DNA of 64,000 nucleotides from Hydractinia symbiolongicarpus (GCF_029227915.1 NC_079882.1:10912001-10976000), one strand, 5' to 3'; positions 52,501 to 63,886 are shown, counted from the first letter of the stretch. Numbers and translations: made by a program. The notes: generated by a model from the letters alone, not told the origin.

Positions 52501-53676
52501 TTCTACTTTGCGTAATCCATTTCTAAAAATTACTTTTCTAAACAAGCACAAAAGTGACAACAAAGATTGCCCATAGATGCTGTGCTTGGAGCAGTATGAA
52601 GATAGATAGATAGATAGATAGATGTGCATATTTTACATGGCTAGCCTCACAAATTTCGAGGGATATACCCTGTCTATTATTTCCAGGAGGGGCCATGGCG
52701 TAGATGGAGAGTCCTAGAGTATTTAATGCTCATTTTGAGCTACGCAGACCCAATTAGAGCCCGCGCTCTACTAGACAACTCCCGGCAACATCCAACGGCC
52801 CACACCGTGTGCCATCTTCCCAATTTCCCTCACATGGCTTGGGTTAACCCGGGGCTATGGTAACATTCACTCGCCCATGTTGAATCGCCGTCAAGAGGAA
52901 TCGAACCCCGGTCTCCCGCACAGAGTACGAGAGCTATAACCACTAATCTACGGCGCCAGTGCCAGTATAGAATGGTTAAAACATATAGTGAATAAATGTT
53001 GAAACCTGAATTTCCGCCACATTTTTATTGTAGATTTTGTTTGTTTTGAACGTTTTCCTCCGTGTTTGGTTGGTTTGTTTACATTTTTACCTCCATTTCT
53101 GTGTGCGCATCGGGCATTACATAAATCACTTTATACATGCGCAAGTAAATATCAGGACTATGATTCCATGTATTCTCTTCTTTTTTTTGATAACTTCACT
53201 TCTGTTGAAATACCTGGGTGTAATACTGACTGAGCCACATGCAGAGTGTTAAGTACAGAAGAGAAATGTCAAAATGCAGAGGAGAAGTGTGGGAATCGTA
53301 GAAGATAGGTGCTTTTAAATTAGAGGTGAGCCATAGGTGCCCATCAGAAAAAAATTGACAGAACTTTCTTGTTGGGAAGGTTCTTTCTGATTAACGCTAT
53401 TGCCTTTTTTGACAGACATTTTATCCACAAGTAGTGGAACAGCCTAGGTAAAACTTGTAAAAGCTTGCTCTATCACATAATAAATTTTTTTTTTTTACCC
53501 ATGTTTAACATTTCCTTCAATTTAAGCGGGCCGCGCAAAAACCATACGAGCGTTATGATTAATATAAACCAAATGCCCCATAAGTATTTCCAAGACCAAG
53601 ATATCCAAGAGTGCAGCTTGTTTAGGAAAGTAGATTCTTCATTGTTGATCTCAGAAATCTCTGTTTGCGACGCCAT
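37531..53676 (-). CDS. ST7: ST7 (suppressor of tumorigenicity 7) multi-pass membrane protein
   Basis: Eighteen minus-strand exons: 53499-53676, 44494-44576, 44252-44375, 43193-43247, 42332-42401, 42204-42255, 41406-41487, 41280-41334, 40780-40876, 40204-40301, 40019-40111, 39611-39632, 39448-39520, 39057-39159, 38271-38421, 37932-38024, 37715-37854, 37531-37626. They sum to 1665 nt with all phases agreeing, giving 554 aa (vertebrate ST7 is about 555-585). Exon 1 holds the first transmembrane segment ([19 protein letters not shown]). Later blocks are near-identical to the family: [100 protein letters not shown]. The C-terminus has [22 protein letters not shown]-like helices fill the middle. 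In vertebrates it is a putative tumour suppressor. The start ATG lies in AAAATGGCGTC. Intron 1 is 8.9 kb and full of mobile DNA. Confidence 0.96.
38422..39056 (-). other. ST7 intron with CGCGAA-type repeat
   Basis: Plus-strand segments such as TTTTTGCGAATTTCAAGCAA and AAATTCGCGAAAATTAATG recur, as near 19138-19450 and 39385-39420. They mark a short interspersed family spread through this window. No gene. Confidence 0.5.
42640..43090 (+). mobile_element. Penelope-like element fragment
   Basis: Lies in ST7 intron 4. The core, CGCCTGATGATGAGAGAAGG followed by a TCTCTC stem partner and GAAACGTCG, is the sequence commonly seen at the ends of Penelope-like retroelements. Flanking sequence has a short open frame (42681-42914) without a clear reverse transcriptase or GIY-YIG motif. 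Confidence 0.45.
42945..43000 (+). ncRNA. Hammerhead-ribozyme-like motif
   Basis: CTGATGA at 42951 is followed by a perfect 6-bp stem (GAGAGA, loop AGGA, TCTCTC), then GAAA, then a possible 4-bp stem III (ACGT ... ACGT) and A. These are the conserved core and stems II and III of a hammerhead. Stem I pairing across the outer flanks is poor, so it may be a relic. Hammerhead motifs are established in Penelope-like elements. Confidence 0.4.
43276..44181 (-). mobile_element. Degenerate hAT transposon relic, 906 bp
   Basis: Ends are CAGGGGTTCCA (left) and the inverted CAGGGGTCCCA (right), as in hAT elements. Flanking octamers (CATATACC and TATATATC) could be a diverged 8-bp target duplication. Subterminal regions are full of ATTTTATGCCA/TTTTATGATTTT repeats on both sides. 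It lies entirely within ST7 intron 3. Confidence 0.7.
43690..43905 (-). pseudogene. hAT transposase fragment: BED zinc finger
   Basis: The minus frame reads [20 protein letters not shown], and about 20 residues later HAKCH, giving a C-x2-C ... H-x3/4-H BED-type finger. Soon after, the frame stops. The catalytic RNase H-like and dimerisation regions are missing. This identifies the surrounding element as hAT. Confidence 0.7.
45148..45151. repeat. TTAA target-site duplication, left
   Basis: TTAA directly precedes the left terminal repeat of the Kolobok-type element and is repeated at 50215-50218. Confidence 0.85.
45721..48891 (+). pseudogene. Broken THAP-domain transposase (Kolobok-like)
   Basis: Exons by splice signals: 45721-46056, 46222-46493, 46569-46670, 46763-46922, 47004-47257, 47340-47719, 47796-48024, 48094-48536 and from 48613. 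The N-terminus is a C2CH THAP finger (CSAYGCKNN, later [36 protein letters not shown]). A Glu/Asp-rich linker and a Cys pair (YCIKCGS) follow. The catalytic part has Asp/His-rich blocks [19 protein letters not shown] and [16 protein letters not shown]. Four in-frame stops break it: TAG 45760, TAA 46622, TAA 47847 and TGA 48222. A run of nine A near 48770 probably shifts the last exon's frame. Damage is light, so inactivation is not ancient. Confidence 0.85.
49068..49841 (-). CDS. P2X7 C-terminal 'ballast'-domain protein carried inside the transposon
   Basis: Minus-strand exons 49580-49841, 49358-49490 and 49068-49284 have matching phases and total 203 codons. Seen: [11 protein letters not shown], the Cys cluster [20 protein letters not shown], then [18 protein letters not shown], and [20 protein letters not shown] followed by [17 protein letters not shown] and YTGFK. 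This is the zinc- and guanine-nucleotide-binding domain found at the C-terminus of vertebrate P2X7 receptors. Here it stands alone, with no P2X channel part. Invertebrates are known to have such stand-alone ballast proteins. The third exon would start after GG (49285-49286) where AG is expected, so splicing of this copy is probably broken. Otherwise no stops. It is antisense to, and convergent with, the transposase. Confidence 0.8.
50215..50218. repeat. TTAA target-site duplication, right
   Basis: TTAA directly follows the right terminal repeat, matching 45148-45151. Confidence 0.85.
50219..51504 (-). other. ST7 intron 1 between transposon and SINE cluster
   Basis: AT-rich with a G-rich run (50881-50900) and an (AAT)n tract near 51397. 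No gene seen. Confidence 0.6.
51505..52135 (-). mobile_element. SINE family A, older copy split by a nested copy
   Basis: Left part 51505-51696 (ACATGGCTAGCCTCACAAAT through CACACAGCGTGCCAT) and right part 52046-52135 (CTAATTTTCCCTACATGACT onward) match consecutive pieces of the complete copy at 52601-52957. A younger copy interrupts it. The tRNA-like head is truncated. Confidence 0.75.
51697..52045 (-). mobile_element. SINE family A, nested younger copy
   Basis: Runs from a short (GATA)n tail to GGCGCC with the tRNA-like head. It is about 90% like the copy at 52601 and is inserted inside the older copy. Confidence 0.85.
52136..52600 (-). other. Between SINE copies
   Basis: Intronic ST7 sequence. 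An open frame at 52087-52320 overlaps the SINE fragment and has no motif. Confidence 0.5.
52601..52957 (-). mobile_element. tRNA-derived SINE family A, complete copy
   Basis: On the minus strand it starts GGCGCCGTAGATTAGTGG (A-box region), continues to GACCGGGGTTCGATTCC (B box), has a roughly 270-bp unique body, and ends in a (TATC)n tail seen as GATA repeats at 52601-52622. A tRNA-like head plus a short-repeat tail defines a SINE. The head resembles a tRNA, but the body and multiple copies rule out a functional tRNA gene. Confidence 0.88.
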
Positions 53677-56600
53677 TTTGATTTATTATTATGTTCTGGA
53701 AGTGGTAAATGACGGACTAGTATTTTCCGGACTGTCACTATCAGGGTCTATCATGTTAAGTTTGGCATATTTTTTATGTTTATAGCAAAGATACATTACA
53801 ATTTCTATAACACTTAATAATTTAAGAATCTTAACGTCCTAAAAAATGAGGAAGTATTATATTTATGTTAAGTATTTCGAAATTATGCTTTAAATAACAA
53901 CATAAACAACCCCCGTCCAGACAATTGTATATACTAATTTTTAAAATGGTAGCTACGGTCGTGGTTAACTGTTCTCGTGCGCATGGGATGTTGGCAAAAG
54001 AGGTTTGCAGCACAGCAAACGAGGCAAAACACAGAGGCCCATTAGAACTATTCTAAACCAGAATTCCATTTTTTTTAATTTTATTTTGACCCCATGAAAT
54101 TAATATATAAGGGGTTGCAGAGGAATTTTTATTTACCGGTTCACAAGCCTCCAGATCAGGATTTCTTTCCGTGCAAGTTACTATAGCTAACAAATCAATA
54201 TTTAAAGTGTTGCGGAGTGGGAACAGTCTCCAAGTTCGCAAGCGAAAAATTACACTAGAAATAATTTTTTTAAGAATAGGGGTAGAGGTTGTAGAGCCCT
54301 TCTACTTCGTGCAACTTATAATGAAAATGGAGAATTTATTATAAACACAGCTAGCTACGCTTTTTAGCAAGTGATAAATGAACAAAACATTTCCGTTTTC
54401 TGTGTTTTGGGTTTTGAATTTGACAGTTCGAGGTTGTCGCTTAAGTGCCCTGGCTGTGAGTTTATTTAATTTTAAACTATTACTCTGGTTGCTTATTTAG
54501 ACTGAATAATTTTTCTTTGAATCGGTTCGCTTTGTTGCTGTAGTGATGATTGACATTTGGCTGGCTTAATCGACAAATTGCATTTGTGCTACATCAACCA
54601 TTTTTAAAATTTCGCTGGGTAAAAGAAACCTATAGTTCGTAGGGGGGGGGATTCCTTAAAAGGAGATAGAAGAATGATTAGCTTACGAAAAGTAATCACA
54701 ATAAAAATCTGTCTGGAAATGATGCTTAGCTATTAGATTTTGCTTCAAATTATTATTTTTGTTCAAACTTTCTAACATTGTTCTTAAAACTTCAACTGTG
54801 TCTAGCTATGCATTCTCTTCACCTAAAATATGAAAACTTTCACCTCCAAAAGAATTGTTATGACGTCAAACTAAATCGCCGAATTTGATCACTGGGTGCT
54901 TATTACAAACTTTTAAGAATAAGCATAATAGCAAAGCTATTTGAAATAAAAGTCTTTATTTCTATCATTTTCAACAACAACAAAAACGTCACATATTACA
55001 CACAACACATTACACCTAACTCGCAATGTGGCATGTTTAAATTTGGTGAATCGAACAAAGTTTTAAACGTCACAACATAACAGATAAACATTGTTTTAAG
55101 TTTGATTTCTTTGTTATTTTTTCATTTGAGAATTTGATAACCCAAAAACCTCAAACTACCCTGTGTGCACTGACTTTTACTGACAGTTATTAATCAGAAA
55201 CCAGTAACAACGACATTTAAGAGTCATTATACAACACACAGAAATTATATTAAAAATCTTTTATTTCCCTTCATAGATGTTAAAAGTAGGAACCAGCAGC
55301 ATTTTGAAGTAACTACCAGTACTATAAAGTAACCAGAAAGCCAGCCGTTTTTTAAGTTACTATCAGAGAAGCAGCAGTTTATTATCAGTTTACTTTTCAG
55401 AAGTTGTCTTTTTGAATAGAACTAAATGTTTTACGTGTGAGTTTGTGTAAGTTATTCGATGTTACAGCTTTTCGTTTTAAGCTTATGTATCTCCAAAGGT
55501 TTATAATGATTCTGTGTTCCTTTCGGTACATTTATTGAATCAAAATTAAGGTTTGGGTCAAATTCTATAAAACACTTAATAAAACACTTATAAGACACTT
55601 AATATAATGAACATACATGTTTCAAAAAGATTTCTTTTTTTTTAACTGTTTTTGTCCATAATATACGTTATATTTAGTTTACAATTTTATTACTTCGTTA
55701 TTTAAAATATTAATTTTGTTTTTTTTTAATTCTGGCGTGTGGTTTTAAAATACTAATACAAACAGTATATATTTTTTTCAAAAAGCCTTCAGTCTTTTAA
55801 TCAACTGTTGCATAAAGCCCGAGTCACACCAGACATAAACATTTCAGAAAAAAACATGTCATGAACTGTTGTGTACATTATAAAATGTTGCACATTCGAA
55901 GTGGCAGTTGCGTTCACTTCATTTTTATGTATTTAACTGGTCGTTCTCTTGTGGTTACATAAGTAAACTGCTGGTTCTCTGTTGGTTACTTTAAAATACT
56001 GGTGGTTCTCCAGTGGTTAGTCCTTGGTTAGAAATATTTTTGCTCACATAAATGGCAAATGGGCTTTGCTTGCGTTCAGCTTGCTCTGCTCACTTACTTA
56101 GCTCAACAACAAAATTGACTTTATAAAAATGCATTATTTACCACAGTGACAAGTTTTTTAAAAGACATTACAAAAACGTGCCTAATTTTCCCTGTATTAT
56201 TGCTTTTTTTTAACCTAATTTTCTATTAACAATCTAACATTATTTGCTGTTTCCTAGGTTTTTTGGTTTAAGAAATCTAGGAGGACAGAATCTTAGGAAT
56301 CATTTCATTGATTTCAAACAGGTGTGGTTACCTTCAAATAACATTATACCCCTAGAATAGGCATTATTATAGCCAGAGCTCTTCAGAGATAAACCTTCAC
56401 AAGTCTTTTTTTATCATATTTACAAAAAAAAAATGATTTAGTGCAGAAAGATTTTTCTTGTAGATTCTTTTTCGTGATATTTTTTCTAAAAGTTTAAGAG
56501 ATTGTTTTACATTAAAACAAACAGCTCTAATTTGCTTTGGTAAAAAGCTCTTGAGCTTCTTTCACTCCAGCTGGAAATGCAGCTGCTTATCATAAAAGTT

Positions 56601-56864
56601 TGAATAAAGAGCTTAACATCAAGAAATGTAAGACAAGGGATTGACAGAAATACCAAGACTTATAGAAACATGGGAATATTCACCTTAAAGAAAGATATTC
56701 TTGAAACATTTTTGAGGACTTCACAGGTTTTTTTGCTAAAATCTACAAAATCAAATTTCTTAAAAAATCATAACAGCTTATAATTTTAGTAAACCTGGAA
56801 TACTAATTTAAATTGTTACCAGTAAGTTGAATATAGAAAATTGACCTTTGATTTTGTTTTTTCA
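53677..56864. other. Head-to-head interval between ST7 and the ASZ1-like gene
   Basis: Should hold both promoters and a 5' untranslated exon of the plus-strand gene, because an acceptor lies at 56863-56864. A diverged inverted repeat seems to pair 55190-55400 with 55920-56040 (AAACTGCTG-TTCTCTG and GGTTACTTTA blocks), perhaps a MITE. No other gene seen. Confidence 0.5.
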
Positions 56865-56891
56865 GGTTTTAAAAAGCACAAATATATAAAA

Positions 56892-59800
56892 ATGAGTGGT
56901 ATTCCTGCTGGATTTGAGGGTGGCGATAGTGATGATGATTTTAATTACCAAGATTATGAAGATGTTCCTTACGATAATGACTTCGTCGAACAGAAAAAAA
57001 CACTGTAAGCATATGTATTGATATTACTCTGAAGTACAGTTCCGGTTATAACTATGCACAATGTTTACACCTTTTTCTTGATAATAACTTTTTACCTGTT
57101 GTTATGGTACCTTGCTACTTGTCTTATCTTATTTTTTAAAGCGGTACTAGTGTTGTTCATTGGTATGTTGTGTTGGAATCAAAATGCTTTTAAAATTTGT
57201 TTATTATTCATAATTCCTTTCAAATTTTTTTAGCATTTAACACTTGCATTTTCATTGTGAACCTCTATTCAGTTAGGTCATCATACAGTAATGCTTAAAT
57301 GTAACTTTGCATGTACCAAATAGTTATCACCTTTGCATAAACTTTTAGTAAGGTCAGAATTTTCATTGTCATTGTTAAGCTATTGGTAAATACATGGTAA
57401 AACAATAGAGAAATAGAAAAATCTGGATAATGTAACACTCTTACGAAAAAACTCACGCATTTTTTATATTTTTTTAAATAAAGTGTTTTTTTAAAATACA
57501 ATAGAGTTCATGTCTCGCAAAATAAAATGCATAATAACAAGGATAAGTTTTGCCTGTTTCACGTGTTTCACAAAAAAAGAAAACACACTGTACAAAGCTT
57601 AAACGTCCTAGTAAATTTGTTCTGAAATGACAAAAAGGCCATATGATGCTAAAAAATTGTGTATTTCGTTCTAAAATAAGGAGAAAACGTCCTGCAGAAA
57701 ATTATAAATTACTGTATTTATTTCTGGAAGAAGGAGAAAAAAACTCACAAAGCCTAAAATTGACATCTATCTTCTTAAATCACTAGAAATAAACCCTACA
57801 AAGCTTTTCAGCTTAAGGAATCACTGTATTTCTTTCTGGAAGAAGGAAAAAACAACCCTACGAAGCTAAAAATCACCATATTAAGTTCTTAAATGATGAG
57901 AAAACGAGCCTACAATGATTAAAGGTTCCCATACTTCGGTCTGACACGACAAGAAGACTTTCTGTTGAGTCTTAAAAATTGCTGTATTTAGTTACGAAAT
58001 ATGGCGACTCACAATAAATTTAAATAACTTTAGGAAGATGAAGATAAACAACTCAAGTTGTTGTTCTTAGGTCTGATTTTATGGTTTTAATAAAAAGTAA
58101 TTTCTCAGTGATCAAAGGATAAGCCTCCTGACTAGCCCCACAGTTTTTTGCTTCGTTTTACTTTTTAATTCTTTCAGTGCTGAAATAATCTTGAAATAAA
58201 CCACAACGTGTCACTCAAATTTGAGTGTGGTTGTTTTGCAATATTTTTTAAATGTCAGAAAAAATTTTTGTTTGTTCTCCTTCCCCTCCATTTTTTCTCA
58301 AATAGTAATTATTCTAGCTGCTCGTTCTGTCACCATACTTCTGGTTTGCTACTATTCTCTGGCTGTTCTGTTAATTCTGGTAGTTTCCTATTTTAGTCCT
58401 AATGGTAACAATCTTTTTTCTTCTTAATCACACCTTAGTTATGATTTAACAATTTTTTTAAAGGTTGTCATGTGAACATTTTGAATGCAGTGTTGTTTGT
58501 AACTATGAACAATTTAGTTCTAGGTTATTTGGCAAAAGTCTGGCATCTGAGGAAATGAAAAAAGAAGTTCGTTTGGACAATGAAATTGTAAAAAGTGCCA
58601 TAATGAAAGGGGATGTTGACAAATTAAAAAATGTTTTAGATCAAGGTATTTAATTTGTGTTTTGTAATTTGCATTATAATATTGTAATTGTTTTTGCTGT
58701 TATTGTTATAAGCTGTGTGCTGTGCTGAGTCAGACCAAATTCACAGCTTATATAAAACAAAATCTAGCCATGTTAAACCAAGCTTCACAGCTTACCTAGC
58801 TATGCTGCATGGCTTTGCATGGCCAGATTGAATGTACAAAACCAGATCCACACTGAGCTGAGCTGAGTCTTTTATAAAATTGTTTTTTTTTTAAGTTGTT
58901 ATACTGTTTGGAAGTTTTAGCAGAATCAAGCTCGGTTTGGCTCAACTCTTGTATGTTGAGCCAAGTGTTGCCAAGTCAAGCTGAACATAAGAGAGAATCT
59001 ATGTCCCTAAGGGGCATTTGTTTTTTAATTTAATTTCAAAATGCAAAAATCGAAATCTAAAATTATAAATTCAAAATTTCAAAAATCAATTCTTTTTAAA
59101 AAATTAAAATTCAAAATAAAATATTACAGCTGATGCAATGGACAGGTGGTTCAATTCGTTTATACCCCTTATTTCATAACCATAATTATGATCAATAACC
59201 TTATAGTTTTCCCGCATTTTTAGCTGACCCTTACATATTTAGGGGTTCCTTTAAACTGTTTTCACATGCTTTCAAATGAGTCTGGATCTTGCATTAACCC
59301 CTGTTTAAGTGTGTCCTGATACATGCCTATATAAACCCTCCACTGGAAGAGGGGTCCATCAGTAGCACTATTGGTTTAATAAATAAATTTTATGGATCCA
59401 GCATTTGTCTTTTCAATGGCAGTGATAAGGAACTCACTGAAGAAACACGGCGGAGAAGTTAAGCGTCCGCCCAAAGACTGACAATTATTTACAATGTAGC
59501 TTTGTGACATTAACATACCAGGGATTCTCATTGAATTTCAGAAAATTGTGATAATTTTACCTTGTTCTTCCTAGTTAGATGTTACATATTTTTGTATTAC
59601 GGAGGATGGAACATTTGATTGCTTTAGCCAGACATCATCAGGTACCTACTTCCATGTAGAAAAAGAGCCACTTTATGCCACAAATCTGGTTGGAAAACCT
59701 ATAACAATGAACAATGACATACCGTATTTTCTGGTATATAACCCGCACATCGTAAAACTCGCAGTTCAGCTTTTTTAAGGAGTTATAAACTAGATGCTAA

Positions 59801-62800
59801 TAGATAGCCTGCACCTTCGTATAACCCGCATAAAATTTTAATCAACTTGTTTTACTTACCTGCACCTTTGCATAACCCGCGATAGAGCTAGTTGCGTGTG
59901 TCTTATTAATTGTATTTTATATTTATTTTTCATATTTCCAGTGGCCGCCTGTTGCTTGATCGTAGCAAAGATAAAAAAAAAGAAAATTATCATCTATACT
60001 TTAATTTTATCATTTTTTAATATTTTTAACAGGAATTAATAATTAAGTCCTGGGCACTAGGTGGTGAGATACATGTCAATTAAACCTAAAAATGATACCT
60101 GCTATATTGCTCTATTACCAGAAGCAAATCATTTCAATGTGCTCTATGTGATTGCAAAGATATAAATAGATTAGAATTACATTCAACACAAAAGAAAAAT
60201 GATCTCTAGAATTGTGTTTCAGAGAGAGCTCACAATATTAGCATTGGCAAGCAATAGAAAGTTAAGGCAATTTCACTGTGTAAAAAAAATTAAATCACGT
60301 AGTTGAAGTAAGATTACGTAGATATAGGATCGAGCATGCAGTTATATTAATGTACGCATTTTATCCTGTTGGTATATACTATTTTCGTCGTTAAATTTAT
60401 AAATTTTAAATTTCACAACAAATGACAGAAAATATAAAACTTATCACATAACCCGCACCACATTATAACCCTCACCAACGGTGTAAGTCGTAAAAATAAA
60501 CTTATAACCCATGGGTTATATACCGGAAAATACAGTAGGTATGTTTCAAAGGTCAAAAATGTTGCAAGCAAAGTTTTTCTGGTGGACATAGAGAACAAAA
60601 AAATTGAAAGACTTCCATATATTAAATGCTTAATCCCATATGTGTTATAGATTAGAAAGACGCAAATATTTCACATTTCATGTTTGTAGTTAATCAGATA
60701 GAATTGCATTCATAACAATAAATGAAACAGAAGCAAACACAGAGATAGTTCATACAGATTTGACAATCATACATTAGTGCTAGTACGTAAGCAACTTATG
60801 TTATAAGGAATCCACAGTCACAAGAGGTACATGAATGTGACTGCAGATTTAGTCAAATTTTCCATCTTTACGGTAAGAAAGAGAACATTTTCTTCTCGCA
60901 GTAATAAACTTCTGGAAAGCATCAACACAAAAGGTCTTTGCTGTAAAACACTTTTACAGCAAAGACCAAAACATCTGGTTATATAAGGCCAAGACAAACA
61001 AACACACAGTGCACTAATTTTGGTAAGTGACTTTACTGCTGCCTGTTTTTCTAAATGCAAAATAATACAATATTACACGTAAACTAATCAGTTAAGTAAG
61101 AAAATGTTTTTACAATTTTTTCAAGTAAATTTTTCACACAATAAAAAAGACATCCTTTCCTTCCAAAATATTTTACTTTAATCTTATTTTCAGACAATAT
61201 AAAGGGAAAACTTACCAACCTTGTTCAACCTGAAGTGATTTTAAACTATATGGAACAGGATACACGCTAGGCAACACAGGAATCGATCATATTTGTAAGA
61301 ATCTGTGAGAAGTTAAAGCAAAGTTTTGACTGAGTGATATGTCATGGGTTGAGCTAAATTCCAGTGAAAATGTGTTCTTGCTACCGAAGAATGAATGGTT
61401 GCGATGAATGTGCAGATCAATGGTACTTGGAAATTCAAAACTACTTCCATTGTATATGTATTGTTTAAAATAAACAATTTTGACGAAGTACTTACAAAAA
61501 CATGTTCTATCTTCCCAAAGTTATAGACCTATCTTTAAAGTTAGGGAAAAGTCTGCATTTCCCAATCCTAAACTCTCCACGATATTTCAAGTTGGTGTGT
61601 TGACAACTGACAACTAGTTTTTATTTATCCGCTATCTTGTAATGATCAAAACAAATGGGTTTTTTTTTGTATATTTTTAATATATTTGTTAATATTTTCA
61701 AATTAGCAATAATTAATTACATCTTTCTTCTTCAGAACAATAAGGCAAGGAGTTGCTGAAAATAAGAACAAAATGAGAACAATGAAAAGCTGAAATTTTT
61801 ACTAATAATCTTTTCTTTGTGAAAAAGTGAATAAGTGCGCAAAACAAAAGGCGATTTTTTTTCTTTGAGTGTTCTTATTATAAAAACATTTAATGCAGAA
61901 AATCTAATTGCATCAATCAACACAGAAGTTAATTGTTCACCCATAACTTTCATTTTTGAGTGGCCATCAGTGAACAATGTTGACAGTTGGTAACAGCTGT
62001 CATTGATCAATTTTTTGTGAACTATTTCCAAAACTGCATCATAAACAGGTGTTTGAGCCCTTGAAATTTTACATGTCAAATTTTACACGTGATCAGTCTG
62101 GTTTTCAGGGTCGCTATGAAGGATAAAAAATTGTTTGACCTGGCGAAGATTGAAATTGCGAAACACAAACAAAATTTGAAATTTAAATTCTGATGTTTGA
62201 TTTGGGTTTTGAATTTCCAGATTTTTTTATTTTTCAAATTTTTATTTTAATTGAATTAAATCAAATGGCCCTAAAAGGGTACACACATTAAAGAGGGGAA
62301 AATTTTTGTAAGTTCTACTGACACAGCACAGCTTATATAATGGACTTTAATGGTTTTTTACTGTTGCATTTTATTTTACAGAAGTGATTAAAATTGTAAA
62401 TTAAAATTCTACAGGAAAGCAATTAGGCTTAAATATGGATAGTTGAGAAATACATTTTAAAGACATAAATTATTCCTAATGCTTCCTGAAACCTAATATT
62501 TTTAAATATTTTAAGAGCTATTTTATTGCGACAGTGATAATTATTGAAAAAAAGACGACGAGATCTATGACATTTCCATTGCACCGGCACTCAGGTCGGA
62601 ATGTTTACACTAATTCGAAAGTTTAAAAGAACAACATAAAATACTAAACAGGCTTGAACAGGAATAACATGCAATCATACACGCACACCTCTGTACATGC
62701 CATAATATCTCTTGGCGTGCGCAACATCACTCTACCCTCTGAGTTAACAATAATGTTATACTGCAAAATTCTGCCACAGATAAGGTCATCTTCGACAAAA

Positions 62801-63886
62801 CAAAGCCAAAAACAAAAAGAATATATATTTTTCTACAATATAGTTCAGTTGCCTCCTGCGTAAAATAAAATAGTAAGTGTGTAAATTTATTGTACTTAAA
62901 CATATTTTTGCCCTTCAACTGCGTACTACTATATCGTTAAAACATGTTGTAACCATAAAAATATTACCCCTATCTGTTTAGTTACTGTCATTAAATAATG
63001 TGGATGTCTTGAACAAGCAAGTTTATTCTAGACTACATTTTGACACTTATAGCCAAAACAGCAAACTCTACGCAGTGCACAGGCAAAGAAATTTTGTTAC
63101 TTAACTTTTTCAAATTTTTTTCCTCATTTTTATATTTTAAGGTCGCTTGCACTTTTAAAATTATCAAGGCTCTGAGCTGATGAGTTATTACAAACCATAA
63201 AAATCTGTCGTGCAGTTCTGCTCACTTGCCATGCAGATTTTGAGGTGTGTAGGGCCACACACCCACATTACGTTTATAAAAGAGGGAAGCAATCTTTTTG
63301 CTTTAGCACCATTTTTTATTGCTTTTATTTAGGTTTTGAGGTTGACATGCCATTACAATCTGGATGGACTTCATTAATGTATGCTGCTAATAATGGATTT
63401 GTAGAAGCTGTTGAATTGCTTCTAAAACACAAAGCATCTCCAAATTATCAATATGGTAAAGTTAAAATAATAAAAAATAATAAAAACGGAGTGGAATCGG
63501 CTTGTAATCATAGCGTTACAGGTTTGAGTCTCCGCACTGGCACACTGTAACTGTAGTGTCAGCCTATTTGGTGCCATATACTGATCAAGCTAGAGCAATG
63601 TTATATGTCTGGCGGTAATGTAACATAGTTATATTTCAGAAGGGGAGGAAGAGCAAGCCATTAGGATAGGCATTCCCAAGGACAATAAAACTTCTGTTAC
63701 TTGCTTATTTTAAAGCTAAATCATATTTTAATTTCCTGGTGGTATAATGTGTGCTATTATTGTTTCTTCAGATTTATTTACACCTGTTATGGCTGTATGT
63801 GTATCAACTAATAGAAATGAAGATCAGTTGGTCAGTTGTATCAAGATACTGATAGATTTTGGAGCAAAAATAAATGTTCATGACCG
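56892..63886 (+). CDS. ASZ1: ASZ1/GASZ-like ankyrin-repeat protein (5' part, runs off the window)
   Basis: Coding exons 56892-57004, 58464-58645 (two later in-frame acceptors, at 58491 and 58524, are possible), 63333-63455 and 63772-63886 are joined in phase. The N-terminus is acidic (GGDSDDDFNYQDYEDVPYDN), like ASZ1. The first ankyrin-type helix is IVKSAIMKGDVDKLKNVLDQG. A strong repeat GWTSLMYAANNGFVEAVELL follows. The third piece, LFTPVMAVCVSTNRNEDQ...CIKILIDFGAKINV, matches the ASZ1-specific insertion pattern between repeats. The SAM and basic regions lie beyond the edge. ASZ1 acts at mitochondria and nuage in piRNA biogenesis in germ cells. Another ankyrin protein cannot be excluded, but adjacency to ST7 as in vertebrates supports ASZ1. 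Confidence 0.72.
57005..58463 (+). other. ASZ1-like intron 1
   Basis: AT-rich. Repeated phrases such as CTTTCTGGAAGAAGGA and a block of similar 60-80-bp segments at 57590-58010 (GAGAAAAC, CCTACAAAGCT, CTGTATTT) suggest a highly diverged tandem repeat. No gene. Confidence 0.5.
59008..62274. mobile_element. Possible 3.3-kb inverted-repeat element in ASZ1-like intron 2
   Basis: The left end TAAGGGGCATTTG and the inverted right end TTAGGGCCATTTG are followed on both arms by similar AATTTAATT/AATTCAAAAT-rich sequence. The interior holds a younger MITE (59722) and a minus-strand open frame (61732-62079) that might be a transposase scrap. Target duplication is not clear. Confidence 0.35.
59722..60535. 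mobile_element. 814-bp MITE with TA target duplication
   Basis: CCGTATTTTCTGGTATATAA at the left and the inverted CTGTATTTTCCGGTATATAA at the right, flanked by TA. Internal ATAACCCGCA motifs recur near both ends. No coding content. The TA target suggests a Tc1/mariner relationship. Confidence 0.8.
63488..63700 (+). mobile_element. tRNA-derived SINE (family B) copy
   Basis: The plus strand carries CAGGTTTGAGTCTCCGC (B-box-like) followed by GTGTCAGCCTATTTGGTGCC, the same layout as the copies at 20404 and 28210. It is in ASZ1-like intron 3. Confidence 0.55.

Noticed and set aside
52896-52957. Functional tRNA gene
   Set aside because: The tRNA-like stretch continues into a repeated body with a GATA tail and occurs in other copies, so it is a SINE head.
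53473-53676. Stand-alone 67-aa small membrane protein
   Set aside because: The reading up to a GG/GTAAAA donor at 53499 is the first exon of ST7 and joins in phase to the exon at 44494-44576.
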